From positions 273,501 to 337,500 of the forward strand of contig JAQFVV010006623.1 of the NCBI GenBank assembly GCA_028023455.1: 64,000 bases of DNA, in the 5' to 3' direction. The position numbers were made by a program, and so were the translations under genes. Shown here piece by piece: positions 1 to 14,245 of the stretch. The notes under the pieces are model-generated. The model was not told where the DNA came from. It saw only the letters and a program-made list of their open reading frames with translations, and made no database searches. Origin of the DNA: Epiperipatus broadwayi. Lineage: Eukaryota; Onychophora; Udeonychophora; Euonychophora; Peripatidae. The stretch's first letter is position 1. The number at the start of each line of letters is the position of its first letter.

Positions 1-3000
1 AATCCTATTTTAGGAATTGGTCTTGAGAAGAGTGACATGTTTAAAAAATAAACGAATCACGATATTCGCAAATAAATTAATCAGACCATAGTTAATCCAC
101 CGTGATGTGCTCAGGACAAAAGAAAATGAACAAACCCAGCATTTGACATTACATTACCAGCATAGACTCAATTCACCTTTCACATTCCAATGATGCCAAG
201 AAATAAAATGAATGGTTTGCTCCAGGATGGGAATCACCAGGGCTGACTAAGCTCAGCTTAACCTAGCTCTTCCCATTTTGTCTTTCATATCCTGACAAGA
301 AAATTTCATAGCCCGTGAAATTATCATGTGGTCTACTTTTGATCAAGCGATCACAAAGAACAAAAGATGAGTAATCAAGTAAAATGCTGGCAAGGTAAAA
401 TACGAGTACTGGAGAATATATTTTTAGACTTTAATTGTACTGAGCTATAAAGATTACATAAATGTTATATGAATTGACCACGATTGGACCAAAGAATAAA
501 CTAATTTATTACGAATATCATTTTATGAGCAACATATCTCTACCCTCAAAACAAAATCCCACTAATATTTCAATCAATATTTTATTACTCTCTTTCACTA
601 TTTAGCATGAATATATTTCAAAACCTCCTCCCTCTCACTCTTTAAAAATGAAATAATATAACTAAATAAAATTTCATGCTTGAATCTAGTGTCTCCCCCA
701 CAACTAAACCGTGTACGCAGAAAAATTTTAAAAACACATAATAATATAAAATGGTTTCATCTCGACAAAACAAAGGTGGCTCCAAGTATTAATCATTCAG
801 AGCTAGAGAATTATTCATTTTATTTACCAACAAACATTGGTCGGAAAATAGAAAGCAAAATATTTAATTAGATAAAACTTTTGTCGAGATGGAACAAATT
901 GGCATATATTCATTTCATTTGAATTAAGACACTTATCAGTCTCAACAAATATATTTTTGAGTAAACAATATTTTCTAAACTGCATTAAAAGAAACTTTAG
1001 CATTAAGAGGCATAACTTTAAGACAGATAGAATGAGAGCAAAGACATTAGATTTAAAGTGATAGCAAGTAAAATTTACAAAAATTTAGTTAAACAGTTAT
1101 ATTACATTAAGGGGATTTCATTTAGAAGACATTAAAATAGAAAAAATTACATTATTGGGTCAACTGGAGTTTTTGAAGAATAAATTAGGTGGTTAGCAAT
1201 AAACAAATTTGGAACATATTACCTAATTTATTCCGAGTCCTTGTGGAAGTTTGGATCCCATGATGAAATATGAATTTCAGCAAAGGCATAGCTAGCTATA
1301 TATTTTACTATGAGAGTTCAAAGTTCAGCAGTTCACCATTTCTCTGGCTTATGGTATTTTGGCGATATTTAGGAGTGGGGAGACGGACAGGTTAAAAGAT
1401 GTCTACTCAACTACCATACTTTCAGCATCTCTATAATTATTTAAAAAAATTTGACTGGTGGATTTGCCATGCACTCACTGACAAAAACTGACTGGCTGAT
1501 CTCTATTGTTCTCCTGGGTTATTTATACCCTTTTCTGACTATTTTTTGGGAAATTCCCTGTTTCATTTGCTCAAGCCTAAGTGGCTATGTTGAAATTCTG
1601 GTGACTGCAATTATTAACCTAAAGTAGATTTGCATTGTATTCTTGAGATTCATTCTCCCGATACACCCAATGATTTTATTATTTCAAATCTATTTTTAAT
1701 TAATTTTAGTCTTGAAGAATTTATGTTTCAAATCTTTTTTCCATTTTAATTTTACTTTAATTAAAAAATTACATTACCATTTTGTTGATTTTTGTTTGTT
1801 TGACGCTACAGAATGTTAGTAAGGTTTATCATGGAAGTAAATCTCCAGAATAAAATACCTAAAAAAATAGCATATTAAAATTTATCAATTTTTATAAAAG
1901 TTTTCATCTGTAATTATATATATATATATATGTATTTGGGCATATATATATATACGGGCCCTCCAATATTTATACTAAAAACATTTTAAATAGAAAATTG
2001 ATATTTTTAATCATTTATTTGCTGGTCTAAAATTTAAATGTATCTAAAATGGCAGATGGAAAGTTTTATAAACATCATAACATGTGTGGATCTGGTTTGA
2101 TCCTAGTCTAGCAATGTAGAAAGATGTGAAGCATGGATATGGCCTACAGATCCATTGCTTCAATATATATTCATATCTTTTACCCATAAAAACCTTTGCT
2201 TTAATATTTTAAGCCTTTACAAAGATAATAAAATGACTAAAATGAAAAAAAAAAAAACAGTTTTCTGATTTTTTTATGTTTATGCAATGACCAACACTAA
2301 TTTGGAAGATGACTGATAGGATTGAGTCAAAATGTCAGTACAATGCTAATACTAGTAAACAATTCTAAAAAACAAATCCAAAATATGCCAGGTTCTGATT
2401 AGAAGTAGGGAGGGAGACATTTCGCTACAGTCAGATCTAAGGTCTTTGGGTAGGATGCTGTGAATGATACAATGAAATACTTAACCTTTGATCATATCTA
2501 CCTCCAACAGATTATCTCTGTGTTTACACATTAAATTTAGATACAATTTGGTCTAGTTCATCCATACCTCACCCCTCCTTCATGCTCCATTACGCCTCAA
2601 TATTTGAACTCGGGGAGAAATATGCCTTCGGTTATCTTCAGGGGTGACTTTACATTAGATATCAGCTACTGCACCTCTATATAAGTTCTAATTGATTTAA
2701 AAATCCATCCAATCATATTGCTGTATTATTATATAAAAATGAAATGTGTATGTATGTACTCGGTTATAAGTTGATGAATAAATGTATAAATGATTTTGAT
2801 AAACCCAGAGACCATTTTAATGTAAATCAAGCTAATGTTTATTAAGTAACCAAAGAAATAAAATTAGAACTTTTTAACATGATAAAATAATATAATTGTG
2901 TGTATCAAGAATGTATTTCTACCATATCAACAATTAAATGGGTTCACTTTGCCAGACTCTTACCCGTGGTAGAGATCCACAACATGGCACTAATTATTTA

Positions 3001-6000
3001 CAAAGCAAATAAAATAATAATAATAAAATCATTATTAGATCGACTGCAAAGCTAACTAGCTAATTTATAATATTATATAAATATATCCATGGTAGCCATG
3101 TTGTTCAATTTCTACTATCAGTGTTCTATCTTTTTGGGGCCCCCTTATCTATGTGCAATTCCCTAAGTTGATAGAAAAGAATATCCACACTAGAAGATTT
3201 ATCATTGATACTGAAAAAATAAATATAAATGATTATTAGTTAATAGCAAAAAAACATAAACTCTGTCCTGCAATAAGTGTATGTGCTTAATATGGAATAA
3301 TATCAAAGATCTTACTTTATTCTATATTATAGTGATGATGATCAATGTAAAATTGCTAAGGGAAAGCTGACTTAAACTTTATTTGACATAAATAAATAAA
3401 AATTTGATCTAACTTAATAATCCCCCCCCCTCATTTTGTTGCTTTCACCTAGAATGGACTCTTCCAAATTGTAGACATGTTTAAGCTTCCAAGTGTGGAA
3501 ATAAATAAAACTAGAATTTTACAGACATGCATAAAGAAAAATATACATAATAAAATCAAAAATTTTATTAGTTCATCTTGGTTAATGTTCATGAGTTTGG
3601 AAATAATGTCTTTTATGGATGCAGTCTACCTCTCTTCAGATCACTCTCCTGAAATAAATTATCAATTTGCTAGAATTCCTTGGCAACATGCTTGAAACAA
3701 TATTGTTTCCATTTTCTGCAGTTGCTTTCCTTCTCAATCCAAATAGACATTTAGTATGGGACATTTGGTGTTCCTTTAGGCATTATACAAACAAGTAAAT
3801 TGTCATTGCATTTCTATGGTCAGAACAGTAGCACTCCAGTCCTATTACCATGTTAATTTAGCCAAGATACATTGTACAGCAGTTTATAACAGATTTAATT
3901 TTTCTTGATTTGCTATTTAGCATTTAACAGTATATATAAAGAAAAAATACTCTATTTTATTTAAATGCTGGCAATGTTCTACTTTTTTTCTTTCATCGTG
4001 TTCAAATAATAGTGCAGTTTCTTAAACATCAATTTAAAATCAGTTCAGCTATTTTGTATCAAACTTTTCTCTATTTAAATGTTGGTTGTAATTTCTTATA
4101 ATATTGCGATACGAAAATTATACTGATAATTCAGAACATTCAAACAAGTCATCCATCTTCTCTTGCATTCAAACATTTGGTCTTAGCATGTTGGCTTTAT
4201 ACAGTTATTGCATCATTTGAAAAATAACAAAAGACAGAAATGAACTGGATTTGCTTTTATATCACACTTAGTTTCCAGTGTTTAGTATACTAGCTTTTCC
4301 ATTGCCGTGGCTTTCTATTGTTGTGTGTATTATATTGGTTGTAGTTAAAAAACAAAAATTATGAACAGAATTCTTTTATTTTCCACACTTGGTAACCTAA
4401 TGATTGGCTTGATTCATCACCACTATGTTTACTAAGTCTATGTCTTAATTTGTGATGCACAACACATTGATAATTAATTTTTTGTTGGTATATCTATATA
4501 TTTAGATGGTTTCTTTAACTGGGCTCTTATTTTTCATTAAACAAAAGAAATTAATTCATTGTGACATTTGTTTAATTTGGCATTTGACAACCTGCATCTC
4601 GTATATATTGTACCAAGATGGGGTAATAGGAAGTAAGGATGGTCATATCTGGAGTGATGGCAAAACCTCATCAAACCTCAAGTAAATACAAAATCAATAA
4701 TTTACAAAAGTACATATAAGATATATTTAAGGGGAGCGTGAGATCAATAAAATCTCTGAGATCATTGAGAGATCAGAAGAGCAACTAAAAGCATACTTAA
4801 CCAGCATTATAAAGTAAAAGTAATTATAAGTATTAAAAAAATCATTCATCATCAAGAATGATCAAAATGAAACTACATCAGAATAAAATCTATGGTCCAT
4901 CTTGTGGCTGGATTTGAACAATAAAAAATATAAATCAACAGTCAATCTTGTGACTGGATCGAAAATGGGTCTTCTGTAGACCAGGTTAACTATTGAGCCT
5001 TTCCCAGCTTGGGAAATTATTTAAACAATTTGGATGGACCACTTAAGTGCCAATCCATTAGAATACATAAAAATCAAAAATCTGAACAATAATGCTGGGA
5101 TATTAAAACATGCTGATCATCAATGCTCTGCCACTTAAGTACCATTAATGTACTGGTCAACTATAAACTTAAATTTTTAATAAGACTAAACTAAAATTGA
5201 AGGTAGTGCATGGGCTTTAAAGAGTATTCTCTTTTGCAACAACCAGGATGATGATTGATCATCTCTGGATGCCCAAAAGTACTAAATACACATTCCCATT
5301 CATATATTCATCCTGTGCTCGAATCTAGTTCAGAGAATACCTCCATTACTGTATGTGACCAACAAATGATGATTTAATACAATTTTTAACAATTAAATAC
5401 AAGTTTATTATTAACAACAATAAAAAACGAAATTAAGGTCTTATAGGATAAAGGTTCTGATTTTGAAAAGTATACAAAATTATGTACACAACTAAAGTTT
5501 TTATATTGATATATTTCTTAATAAGTATCTATAAATGCATACATATATCCATACACAGGTGTGCATTTTATAATATACAATGAAAACATTTCAATTAACA
5601 TAAAATAATTATTTAAAAAAAGATTAAATTTTACATGTGTGTGTGCAAATGTGCACACGCTAACATTTACATCATATTTTAAATTTAACAGCAATAATAT
5701 ATTTTCATAATTTATTTCTTTGGAAAATATGCGTAAATTTCATACATATATATGTGTATAAACAAAATATAGATATAATTTAAAATTAATTTCAGTTTAT
5801 AAGTTCTCTTTTTTTTTTCCTTAAAAAAATATAGTCAATTTTTGAGAAGTACTTGTTGATTAATTATCAGCATTTTTAGATTTAAATTTTAGAATAATCT
5901 ATTCTTTACTTTTTTAAAAAAATTTCTTAAATTTAAGCAAAATTATTTGCTTGTTTGCTTCACTTTTAAAATGTCTGTCTTTTCTTTTTAATAAATGAAA

Positions 6001-6533
6001 GATAGCATAGTTTTATAGAATCAAAAAAAATCTAAATTTCAAAATATCTTTCTGCTTGATTAGTTAATGCTGATGAAGTAGGCAAGGTGAGATAGGAAAA
6101 GTGAATATGTGAACTGCAGCTCATGAGACTTATTCATGAGATCTATAAACACTACTGGACTACTCTAAGAGCTCAATCATCTAGGTCTGAATAGTGCTGA
6201 GCCTATACTTCAGAGCATCATAAACACAATGTATCCAGGCAACTGTACACCCACCAAAAACATGAAAAGTACAAATTCATATATCACTTTCAAAAGGTCA
6301 TTTTACAATGAATTATTTAAATTTTTAATATAAAAAGTCACTCATTATTTTATGTTTATCCGTACTTCTCTGCACATATCTGATGCAGTATACATGTAAT
6401 TTGTTCTTCAGAAGGCTGGGATTCCCTGGGCAAGCTGAAAGATTTTTCTTGGCGAGTTTGGTTTTAGTGATTGTTATCATCAGGAAAAATATAATCCATG
6501 TAAAATGTTGGTCTGTAGTTGGTCTCTTTCTGT
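1..6533. other. AT-rich non-coding stretch
   Basis: No convincing coding region. Contents are poly-A/T tracts, a (TA)n run around 1916-1955, C-tracts (for example 3422-3430) and short open frames that look random. Around 4880-5350 the composition is slightly more balanced and may be an old repeat, but I could not identify it. Confidence 0.6.
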
Positions 6534-6661
6534 CTAGGATTGTTCCAGGCAAGCAGCTGTCTTGATTTGATAGATTTCAGACAAGCAACTGTTCTCTGCA
6601 CCCTTAAGGCTACGAATTTCAGCACAAAGTGGGTAATTTTTCTCCATGTGAATCCAAACAC
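6534..6661 (-). CDS. Possible terminal coding exon, product unknown
   Basis: On the minus strand an acceptor-like CTATTTTCCTTTGCAG is followed at 6661 by an open frame of 41 residues (two-base carry-over, then VWIHMEKNYPLCAEIRSLKG and AENSCLSEIYQIKTAACLEQ, S) ending in TAG at 6534-6536. Codon choice is unusually mixed for this AT-rich window. I recognise no family, and no partner exons were found upstream on this strand. A second overlapping frame runs longer (to about 6464) and could instead be the accident-free one. It may simply be chance or an unrecognised repeat. Confidence 0.25.
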
Positions 6662-8141
6662 CTGCAAAGGAAAATAGTAGCAGTTTCTGAATCTACTGTC
6701 CTGTCTTCAGCTATATCAGTTCATGGTAGCTATTCTGCCAACTCTATGGTCAGCTACCAACTATTGCAAACTTCAACAAGCTGCACTAAAATATTGTAAC
6801 TAACTTTACAGCTGACCTATTCTTACAAAAACTGCTATCCAGACTACAGCTGATATTTTTATCAGCCCTTTTATAGAATCATCTGAAGAGATAACAACAC
6901 TAAATTTAAAAATAGTGGGGTTTTTCTCTCTCTAATCCCTTTTGAAAACAAGCCTGAAATTTTATCAAGGTGTGATATATATGTTTTCACTTAGATAATA
7001 GAAATTTAGAAATTAATTAAAAGATTTCAAAAATAGACATTTTTACAATTATCAGAAAGCATGCTTATTTTTTTAATTTTTCAAAATCAAAATCAAAATA
7101 TTAATTTTTATTTATCAGATCTTTTTAAATATTTAATTTTATAATAAAATATTATTTTAAATTTTATTTAACTCTTTACTTATTATTTTTATTTCAGTGA
7201 ATGTAGAAAATATCTACTACAATTTTTGTCTGCTTATTTCTACTTTTCCTTTATATATATATATTATAACGTTTTCCATTTTGCTAGGCCTCTATACACA
7301 TTATAAATGCGCGAGTTGATCAAGTTATGTCAAAAAGAAGAAAGTTGTATTTCTATTTCTAAAAAAACATAGCTATATTTCCTGATCAACTCAGCCAATC
7401 AATTGTTGAGAATTATGCTATCGACGAAATCAGCTTTTAATTTATTTAATATGGGCGCCAGGACCTTTTATTCTAAAGAGTCCGCTGAAATTGTCAAATA
7501 ACGTCTCGCAAATAAAAAAAAGAAAAATACTTTTAAACTAATCGGTATTGCATCATACCGTAACGAGAATTATTTTTTTAAGATTATTATTCCTGGGCTT
7601 ATTCAAACATAATGGCAAAGGTAAATTACGTTTTTAAATCTTATTAAATTAATAATAAATTTAATAATAAAAAAATAATAATTATTATTAATAACGCACA
7701 AATGAAAATTGGTATTAGAAATATTTTTATTCTAATAGATTAAAAAAAATATTTGAAATAAATTATTTATCAATTAAATTAGAGAGAACACACTTAATTC
7801 AGACGTGAATCAATTAATAAAAAACAATTTTACAACTACTGTTCACTTCCAAATTTCTTCTAGAAAGTTCCTTAAAAATGAATGTCTCTTGTACAAGAAA
7901 ATTAATGTCTCTATCGGGATTGTTTAAACATACTTTTAGAAATTGTTTGAAAATGTTTAATTTGGTCACAATCAGGAGTAATGAAGCATAACTTACCGGT
8001 AAGTTTAGTGAATTCACGATGGTTGTAGATAACTATGCATAGTTTTTTGGGGTTAAAATGAGCTCATGACATTGATTATAAATTGATCTTGGTGCTGGTT
8101 CCATAGGCTAGTCGCGGAAACTTCTCTGGTGTCCATCGGTA

Positions 8142-8414
8142 ATGATGTCAGCTAAAGCTCCGGTCTACTCTCGCATGAAGAACTTTTTCATCGTAGAGTG
8201 GTCTGAATTCTTTAATCCAAAACCAACCAAAAGAATATCAGGCAAACCAAGATGTTCCTCCAACCGAACCCCTCCTTTTTATACTAGAGGTCCAGTTTTC
8301 AGACTTCTGCACATGCTATTATCATGGTGTTTTGTGTTTATAATCTTATACAGTCTTTATCATTTTTCAATTACTAAGTTCTCATTTTTCATCAAGTTTT
8401 TCGGCCATCTTTAA
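8142..8414 (+). CDS. Hypothetical 90-residue ORF with a transmembrane segment (possible first exon)
   Basis: The ORF starts MMSAKAPVYSRMKNFF, is polar and basic for about 54 residues, then has a hydrophobic stretch (about residues 55-75, LLHMLLSWCFVFIILYSLYH). The first 150 bases are clearly less AT-rich than the flanks. This could be the first exon of a type II membrane protein or chance in a GC-richer patch. The tail (SFFIKFFGHL) is of the low-complexity kind expected from AT-rich readthrough, so if this is an exon the real end may be a splice site before it. I recognise no homologue. Confidence 0.25.
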   Translation: MMSAKAPVYSRMKNFFIVEWSEFFNPKPTKRISGKPRCSSNRTPPFYTRGPVFRLLHMLLSWCFVFIILYSLYHFSITKFSFFIKFFGHL

Positions 8415-8655
8415 TTAGCTATACTTTTTCTTTTAGCTTATCTTTTTACTTGCTTTTGGAATTCTTTTGTTCTCTCCAATTCTACTTTTATTTCTAATTA
8501 CATTAAAAAAAATACGAAAGAATAATTTAACTTTCATTGTATGTTTTTTTTAAAAAAAAATAAATTATACTCAAAAAAAAATCTAAATTTACTTTTATTA
8601 TTTTTAGCTTTTACCAAATGCCAATATATTTGCAACGTGTATAATTAAACGTTAC

Positions 8656-8699
8656 AATATATATATATGTGTGTGTGTGTGCATGCGCACACACACTAT
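8656..8699. repeat. Compound TA/TG/CA microsatellite forming a hairpin
   Basis: (AT)n runs into (GT)n, then GCATGC, then (CA)n. The GT and CA arms are inverted complements around the GCATGC centre, so the tract can fold into a hairpin. Confidence 0.8.
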
Positions 8700-10726
8700 A
8701 ATATTGTGCTATGTAACCCAATTGGTTACAATACATATGTATGTTTAAAAAAAGAGGACAGTGCATATTCCACCACCTAATAGTTAAGCTTGTTTTGATT
8801 GGGGTTAATTTGGTGGTGTGGATAAATAAAGGCTGATTTCAATAGGACTGTAAGCTACCCTTACAATATATTTTTACTATTTTATGAATGAGACCATTTA
8901 AATACTCTGTCTTACCTTATTATTTAACTAAGATGTGTTACACAATAACCAAATTCTGAATTGTATTCTAATATGTAATTAGAGGTATTAGGACTTGGCA
9001 TATCTGAAGAAAATGGTTCCCCAAAATAATTCTGTGAATTTTGTATTAACAGTTCATGATTCAGAATTTGGATATAACAACTTATATCTTAGTATCAAGA
9101 GCTAAATCAGGGTGGATGCTCAAATCTTCTCATTCTTGATACATACATATATGTAAAACAGCCTACTGCAAAAATAAAAAAAGGTTTTTCCACTCAGCCC
9201 CTTATAGAGGAATAGTGAAAAAGATGATACTCATCAAATTTGACAGCTAGTAAGGGTTTTAATGTTTCCCAGCCTTGTTTTAATTAAGACTATCTAGATA
9301 TCTTTTAATCAAACTAAAAAAAAAACATATCAAGCCTGCATATAAATTTAATATTTATATTTTTCCAAATATGCATAATTCACCCTGATATAAAGCAATC
9401 AACAGTGTTTTACAGGTATAGCAAAATTTACTAGCTGATATTTAAATTTGAATTGGCTGTAGTTTGATTAAATTAAGATAAAAAATCCAAGTTTGTTTTA
9501 AAACTTGGAAAACAGGAAAAGTTTCTCTTGGACTTGAACTGCATATTGTAGATAATGCAAGCAGTTGTGTCAATCATTAAAGTGTGCATAAATTAATAAT
9601 TATTTAATGTATAAAATACTACATATATTGTTATTTCTAAATTTTGGCATTTTGTACATAAAAATATTTCATGAAAAAATATAAAACAGAACTTAAAAGT
9701 ATTTATATATATTGTATTAATATCTGTTAAAAGTTAGATGAAAAATAATGGCAAATTAATATTGCTGGAAAAGGTTTACCTTAATACTTTATCATTAAAC
9801 CAATTACTTATTTGTCCTGAGAGGTAGAGTAATATTTGACATCAGAAGTGGATAGATTGAGCTTTCATCCACAAATCTTTAGCTCTGGATTTCATCATTT
9901 GGATGCTATGTTAAAATGCACACTTAAAATAGATGAATACTACAGAATGTATAATTTTAAAAAATTTCTCTGCATATGAAATTCTTTATCTAAGGTTATA
10001 TGAAGTCATAGGAATTATCAAGTTAGTGATATACTTTATTATTGTAGGTAAGTTGTCTTTTTTATTCCCATCCCAATGTATTTCTACTATCCTATATATA
10101 GAATTACCTTAACTAGTCCTAATATTTAGAGTTTCGCCATAAAGTAAAGAAACCCTTTACATTCTTAAATTATATATACATGAATCTTTGTTTGTCTTTG
10201 TAATTTAAACACGTTTATATACACATTTATTATATTTTCAATATGTTATCAAATTTACAAAATGCATAACAAAATATGTAAAAAATACAATATAATTGAC
10301 TTTCAGAATAATGGCATTAACTTTCAAAAAGGGGATTGATGTTATCAATTTGATTTTTTATTTATTTAGAAAGTTTTGTTTTTAATATATTTAATAAAGA
10401 AAACGAGAATAAATATATTAAATTTGCATAGGTATTTTTATATACATTATAAAAGATTAATAAATAATATGAATTTTATGATTGTTTATTAACCATATAA
10501 ATAAAAAATTTGATACTGCATATGCAATAGCATATAGATATTATATATCAATTAATATTTATCAGATATTGAGAGACTAAACTCATGGACATAACATAAG
10601 AGTAAACTTGATAGTGTGTGCACATATAAATTTAAAGTTTATAAATAAATAAAAATAAACACATACAAAAATTTATATTTAAAATCAAATCTACAATGAC
10701 CTAAATATTAATTAAATAGATAATTA
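8700..10726. other. AT-rich non-coding stretch
   Basis: No gene seen. There is a 15-bp inverted repeat around 8948 and 9059 (CAAATTCTGAATT and its complement), too short to define an element. Confidence 0.5.
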
Positions 10727-10728
10727 TA

Positions 10729-10853
10729 CGCTGACACATCTAACTGATAAATGCATAAATATTGAATAAAAGTACTTCAAATTCATATTTTAGAAATTAT
10801 AAGCTTATAATTTCTAAAATATATTTGTATTTATCGGTTGGATGTGTCAGCTG
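10729..10853. mobile_element. TA-flanked MITE, about 125 bp
   Basis: Terminal inverted repeats C(A)GCTGACACATC (left 10729-10740, right ending 10853) continue as AACTGATAAAT-like arms. TA lies outside both ends. An inner palindrome (ATTTTAGAAATTATAAGCTT and its complement) sits near 10785-10822. The short length, TIRs and TA duplication fit a Tc1/mariner-type MITE; no coding capacity. Confidence 0.65.
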
Positions 10854-12164
10854 TAGTTTTGGGTAGTCTTTAGATTTCAAAATGGCCGTGAGCGCAAACT
10901 AAATTGACACCGAAGAAAAGTATTTAATTTGAAACCTTCTACTTATCAATCCGTACATCCTAAAAATATGCTACAAATACTGATTCAACTAAAATAAATT
11001 TAGATTTGAGAAGTCTCTAGCAAACTTCTTATTGGCAGAAGTTTGGAATTCTCAAATATGTTTGTGTTGATGCTCTTTGTATTTACATATAGCCTACTGC
11101 ATGCACAATCACTACTTACTATATCTGAAGTTCAAATAGTATGGAAAATAAATTTGTGTTGAAAACCATCACCATTTATCTTTTCTATCTGTTAACCAAA
11201 ACATGTTATGCTTACCATTTATATATAAAGCTGATCAATATTTGTATAGAAGCATAAACTATTAATAGAAACCTACTGATATAATCTCATGAAATATAAA
11301 ATTATTCCATGTTTAAAAGAAAAACCAAAAGAAACCTGCAGTTAATGGAATAATTCATTAAGTAAACGGTACTAACTACTCTAAATACATATAGAAGAAA
11401 TTTATTGAAAAAGTGTATATAATTTAGACGTTAATTCCAATACTAAAAAATTGCAAGAACAATCTTTTTCTTTATAGCATAATAAAAAGAATATTGCTCT
11501 TATACTAATTTGTGTTAAAAAACAAACAAAGCGATAAATAACTAAATGAATTAGCTAATAGATACTAATGAAAAAAAGTTTACAAAAACAGACCTTCGTG
11601 GAAAATAAAAGCAATACCCTAAAGCAAAACAAAAAAAAAACCTGAAAAATACAATGCTTTTTTTAAAAAGTTCGTTCCATAAAATTTTATTTATAGACTT
11701 AAGTGATCCAATTTTTATTTTACTGCCTCAGATTATTTTTGTTAATGACAGATGAAAATCCAAATATTTAAATAATAAATATTTGTATGTATGTACAAAG
11801 AACTGAAACATTATTTAACCTTATAAGTTTGGTACAAATACAATTGATTTTTATACTAGAAAATGCAGTCTATAAACATGTTCTATCTATATACATGCAC
11901 TATTTATACTTGAAAATAATTGTTTTATATATTTCAAAAGCCAACAAATTACGAACCGAAATAGTTTTTATTTAGTAAAATGCGTGTATGCATATATACC
12001 TGTATATATATATATGTGTGTCAATATCTTGGTCAACTTAGGCTTTATAAGTAAATCGAATGAAATTATAAATGTTGAAATAGTTTAGAGTTGAGTGAAA
12101 TTAAAATATTTTATATGACTAGACATATTTGTTAATAGTCATATTTACACCCATATAATTTAAA

Positions 12165-12190
12165 TCAGTGTTTCTCAACTGACTACATGA
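12165..12190 (+). mobile_element. hAT-type terminus CAGTGTTTCTCAACT
   Basis: The bases match the classical hAT/Charlie terminal pattern CAGTGNTTCTCAACC. This lies about 350 bp beyond the C-terminus of the hAT transposase relic at 12510-14245 and is the expected position for that element's end. The opposite end was not found. Confidence 0.5.
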
Positions 12191-12509
12191 CATGGATTAA
12201 TATATTTTTATTTATTTATTTATTATGAACCAAATAAAGTATTGAACAAAAAAAATGGAAGGGATAGTATTTTTATAGTAAATTATAATTATTATAGTAT
12301 TTTACAAATTTAATATATATATATTCAAGAACGATAAAAAAAAAAAAATAGAATAATTGACAAAACTATACAAAAGTAAAATAACTAACAAAATATTAAA
12401 CTAATAATAAACAAAATCTGAAGAAAAACAAAGAATATTCAAATAACTGAGTGAAATGTAATTATAAAACAAAAAAAAAAAACATGACTTTTGCCAATTC
12501 TATTTCAAT

Positions 12510-14245
12510 AATTAGTTATCCAATCATGGAAATATATTTGTGATTGCTAAGCATAAAGCTATATTTATTAATGATTTCTTTATTTTGGTTTTATGAATGT
12601 CATTGTCAAAAATATCGATATACATAAGTATGTGATCGAAAATGGCACTAACACTCTTAAGACTTTTTCTTGTAGTTCCAGATATTCAGTTTTAATTTCA
12701 ACTCAAAATTGAGTTATACTTGTCAAATTAAATAACTTTAATATATTATTGCAACTTAAGTCTATTAAGTTTTCCTGTTTCAAACCAGTTATTTTCTTGT
12801 TCAACAAATGGATCTAAAATCCACATATTACTTTTCATTGTGTCTTCTTCCTGTAGATAATATTGATCAAACATACAAAAAAATCCTATTAAATGTTTAT
12901 AAACAGTATTTTTCAATTCACTGATATTTACATCAATTGCATCTATCAATTCTAAAAATGAATGAAACATGTCATAGTTTTTTCCTTCTACATGCTTACA
13001 CTAGTTGTAACTTTTTCTTGAATGCCTCAATTTTATTTCAAAAATCAAAAGTACTACTACTTTCTTGGAGGTTTAAATTTTGCTCATTTATTAATAAAAA
13101 TATGCCCAACAAGTAAGCCAGTTTAAAAATCCAATTATTGCCATGGAAAATATTTCTCAATTCTGAATTTTTTGTTTCTAGGAATATTTCAACTTCTTTT
13201 CTTAATTCATAAAGTCTTGTTAATATCTTCCCTCTTGACAAGTGCATGAAGTAGTAAATTTTCATGTCCAAATTCCATTTCATTGCACAAACTTGAAATT
13301 AGTCCTGAATTTAGTGCATTGCATTTAATATAATTTATTATTTTTATTGATTAAGAAGAATGGTCAAGTTAGGAAATGATTTTTTACCAGCTAAATCCTC
13401 ATGGCATATAATCAAATGATTAAAAATCATTTTGTCATCCATTACTTATTTTTTTTTTTTGCAACTCCTGAATGTTTTCCAGTTATACTTGCTGCTCTGT
13501 CAGTATATAAGCCAGCATAATTTTTCCAATTAAGTGCATTTTTTCAATGTAATTATCAATTGCTTTAAATATATACCAATTAGTTGTGTGATTAGGAAAT
13601 TCAACATAACAAAAAAATTCTTTTTATATCATTAATTTCATAATCAAGACAATGAATATAACATAAAAGTATAGCTTTATTGATAACATTTGTAGATTTG
13701 TCTATTTGAATTGTGAAAATTTATTTGCTTACTTTTTGAATTAATGGATCTTCAACATCAGTCGCTAATTCACTAAATCTGTGCTGAATAGTATTGTTAG
13801 AAAGCAGCAAAGTTTTCATTTTGTCTCCAGCAACCGCACCTAGGATTTCAGAACAGATATCTATTAAACATGGTTTAATTAAGTTTTCAGCTAATAGAGT
13901 ACTGCTTTTTGCATATAGTAATTCTTAATGCAATTAAATATGATTTTACAAGAGACTTATTGACTAAAATAATTTTTTAAAAAATATTTTTGTTTTTTCA
14001 ATTCAGCACTTTTACAATCAAAAAAATCCAGTACCTTATTTTGTAGATTTGAATGTTTGCTCTTTAAATGACACATTAATTTTGCTGGTTTCATACATCA
14101 AATGGATAAAATTTTTCTCAAATAACACATTGAGATCTGGGTAAATTTTCTTCTGACTCAGTCCAATAAATAAAACCCAATAACAATACATTTTCACTTT
14201 GCGGGTGTGAATCATTGTATGAATAAGTAATATTTTCATTAACAT
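12510..14245 (-). pseudogene. hAT transposase relic (ZBED/GTF2IRD2-like)
   Basis: Minus-strand fragments, in order, reproduce a hAT transposase of the ZBED5/GTF2IRD2/SCAND3 kind. They run from a degraded N-terminal region near 14080-14230, through SEILGAVAGDKMKTLLLSNN near 13840 and a catalytic-core-like IDKSTN...NKAILLCYIHCLDYE near 13700, to AGLYTDRAASITGKHSGVAK near 13480. Next come LSRGKILTRLYELRKEVEIF (13240-13180) and LAYLLGIFLLINEQNLNLQ, then FVEQENNWFETGKLNRLK near 12770. The C-terminal dimerisation region EYLELQEKVLRVLVPFS...TMTFIK lies at 12560-12700. Stops and frameshifts break it throughout, so it is inactive. The cut-and-paste function is known for the family; the assignment rests on recognised motifs. 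Confidence 0.85.

Noticed and set aside
7311-7395. Inverted GAGTTGATCA/TGATCAACTC pair
   Set aside because: Only about 10 bp of complement with no flanking duplication; not enough to call an element.
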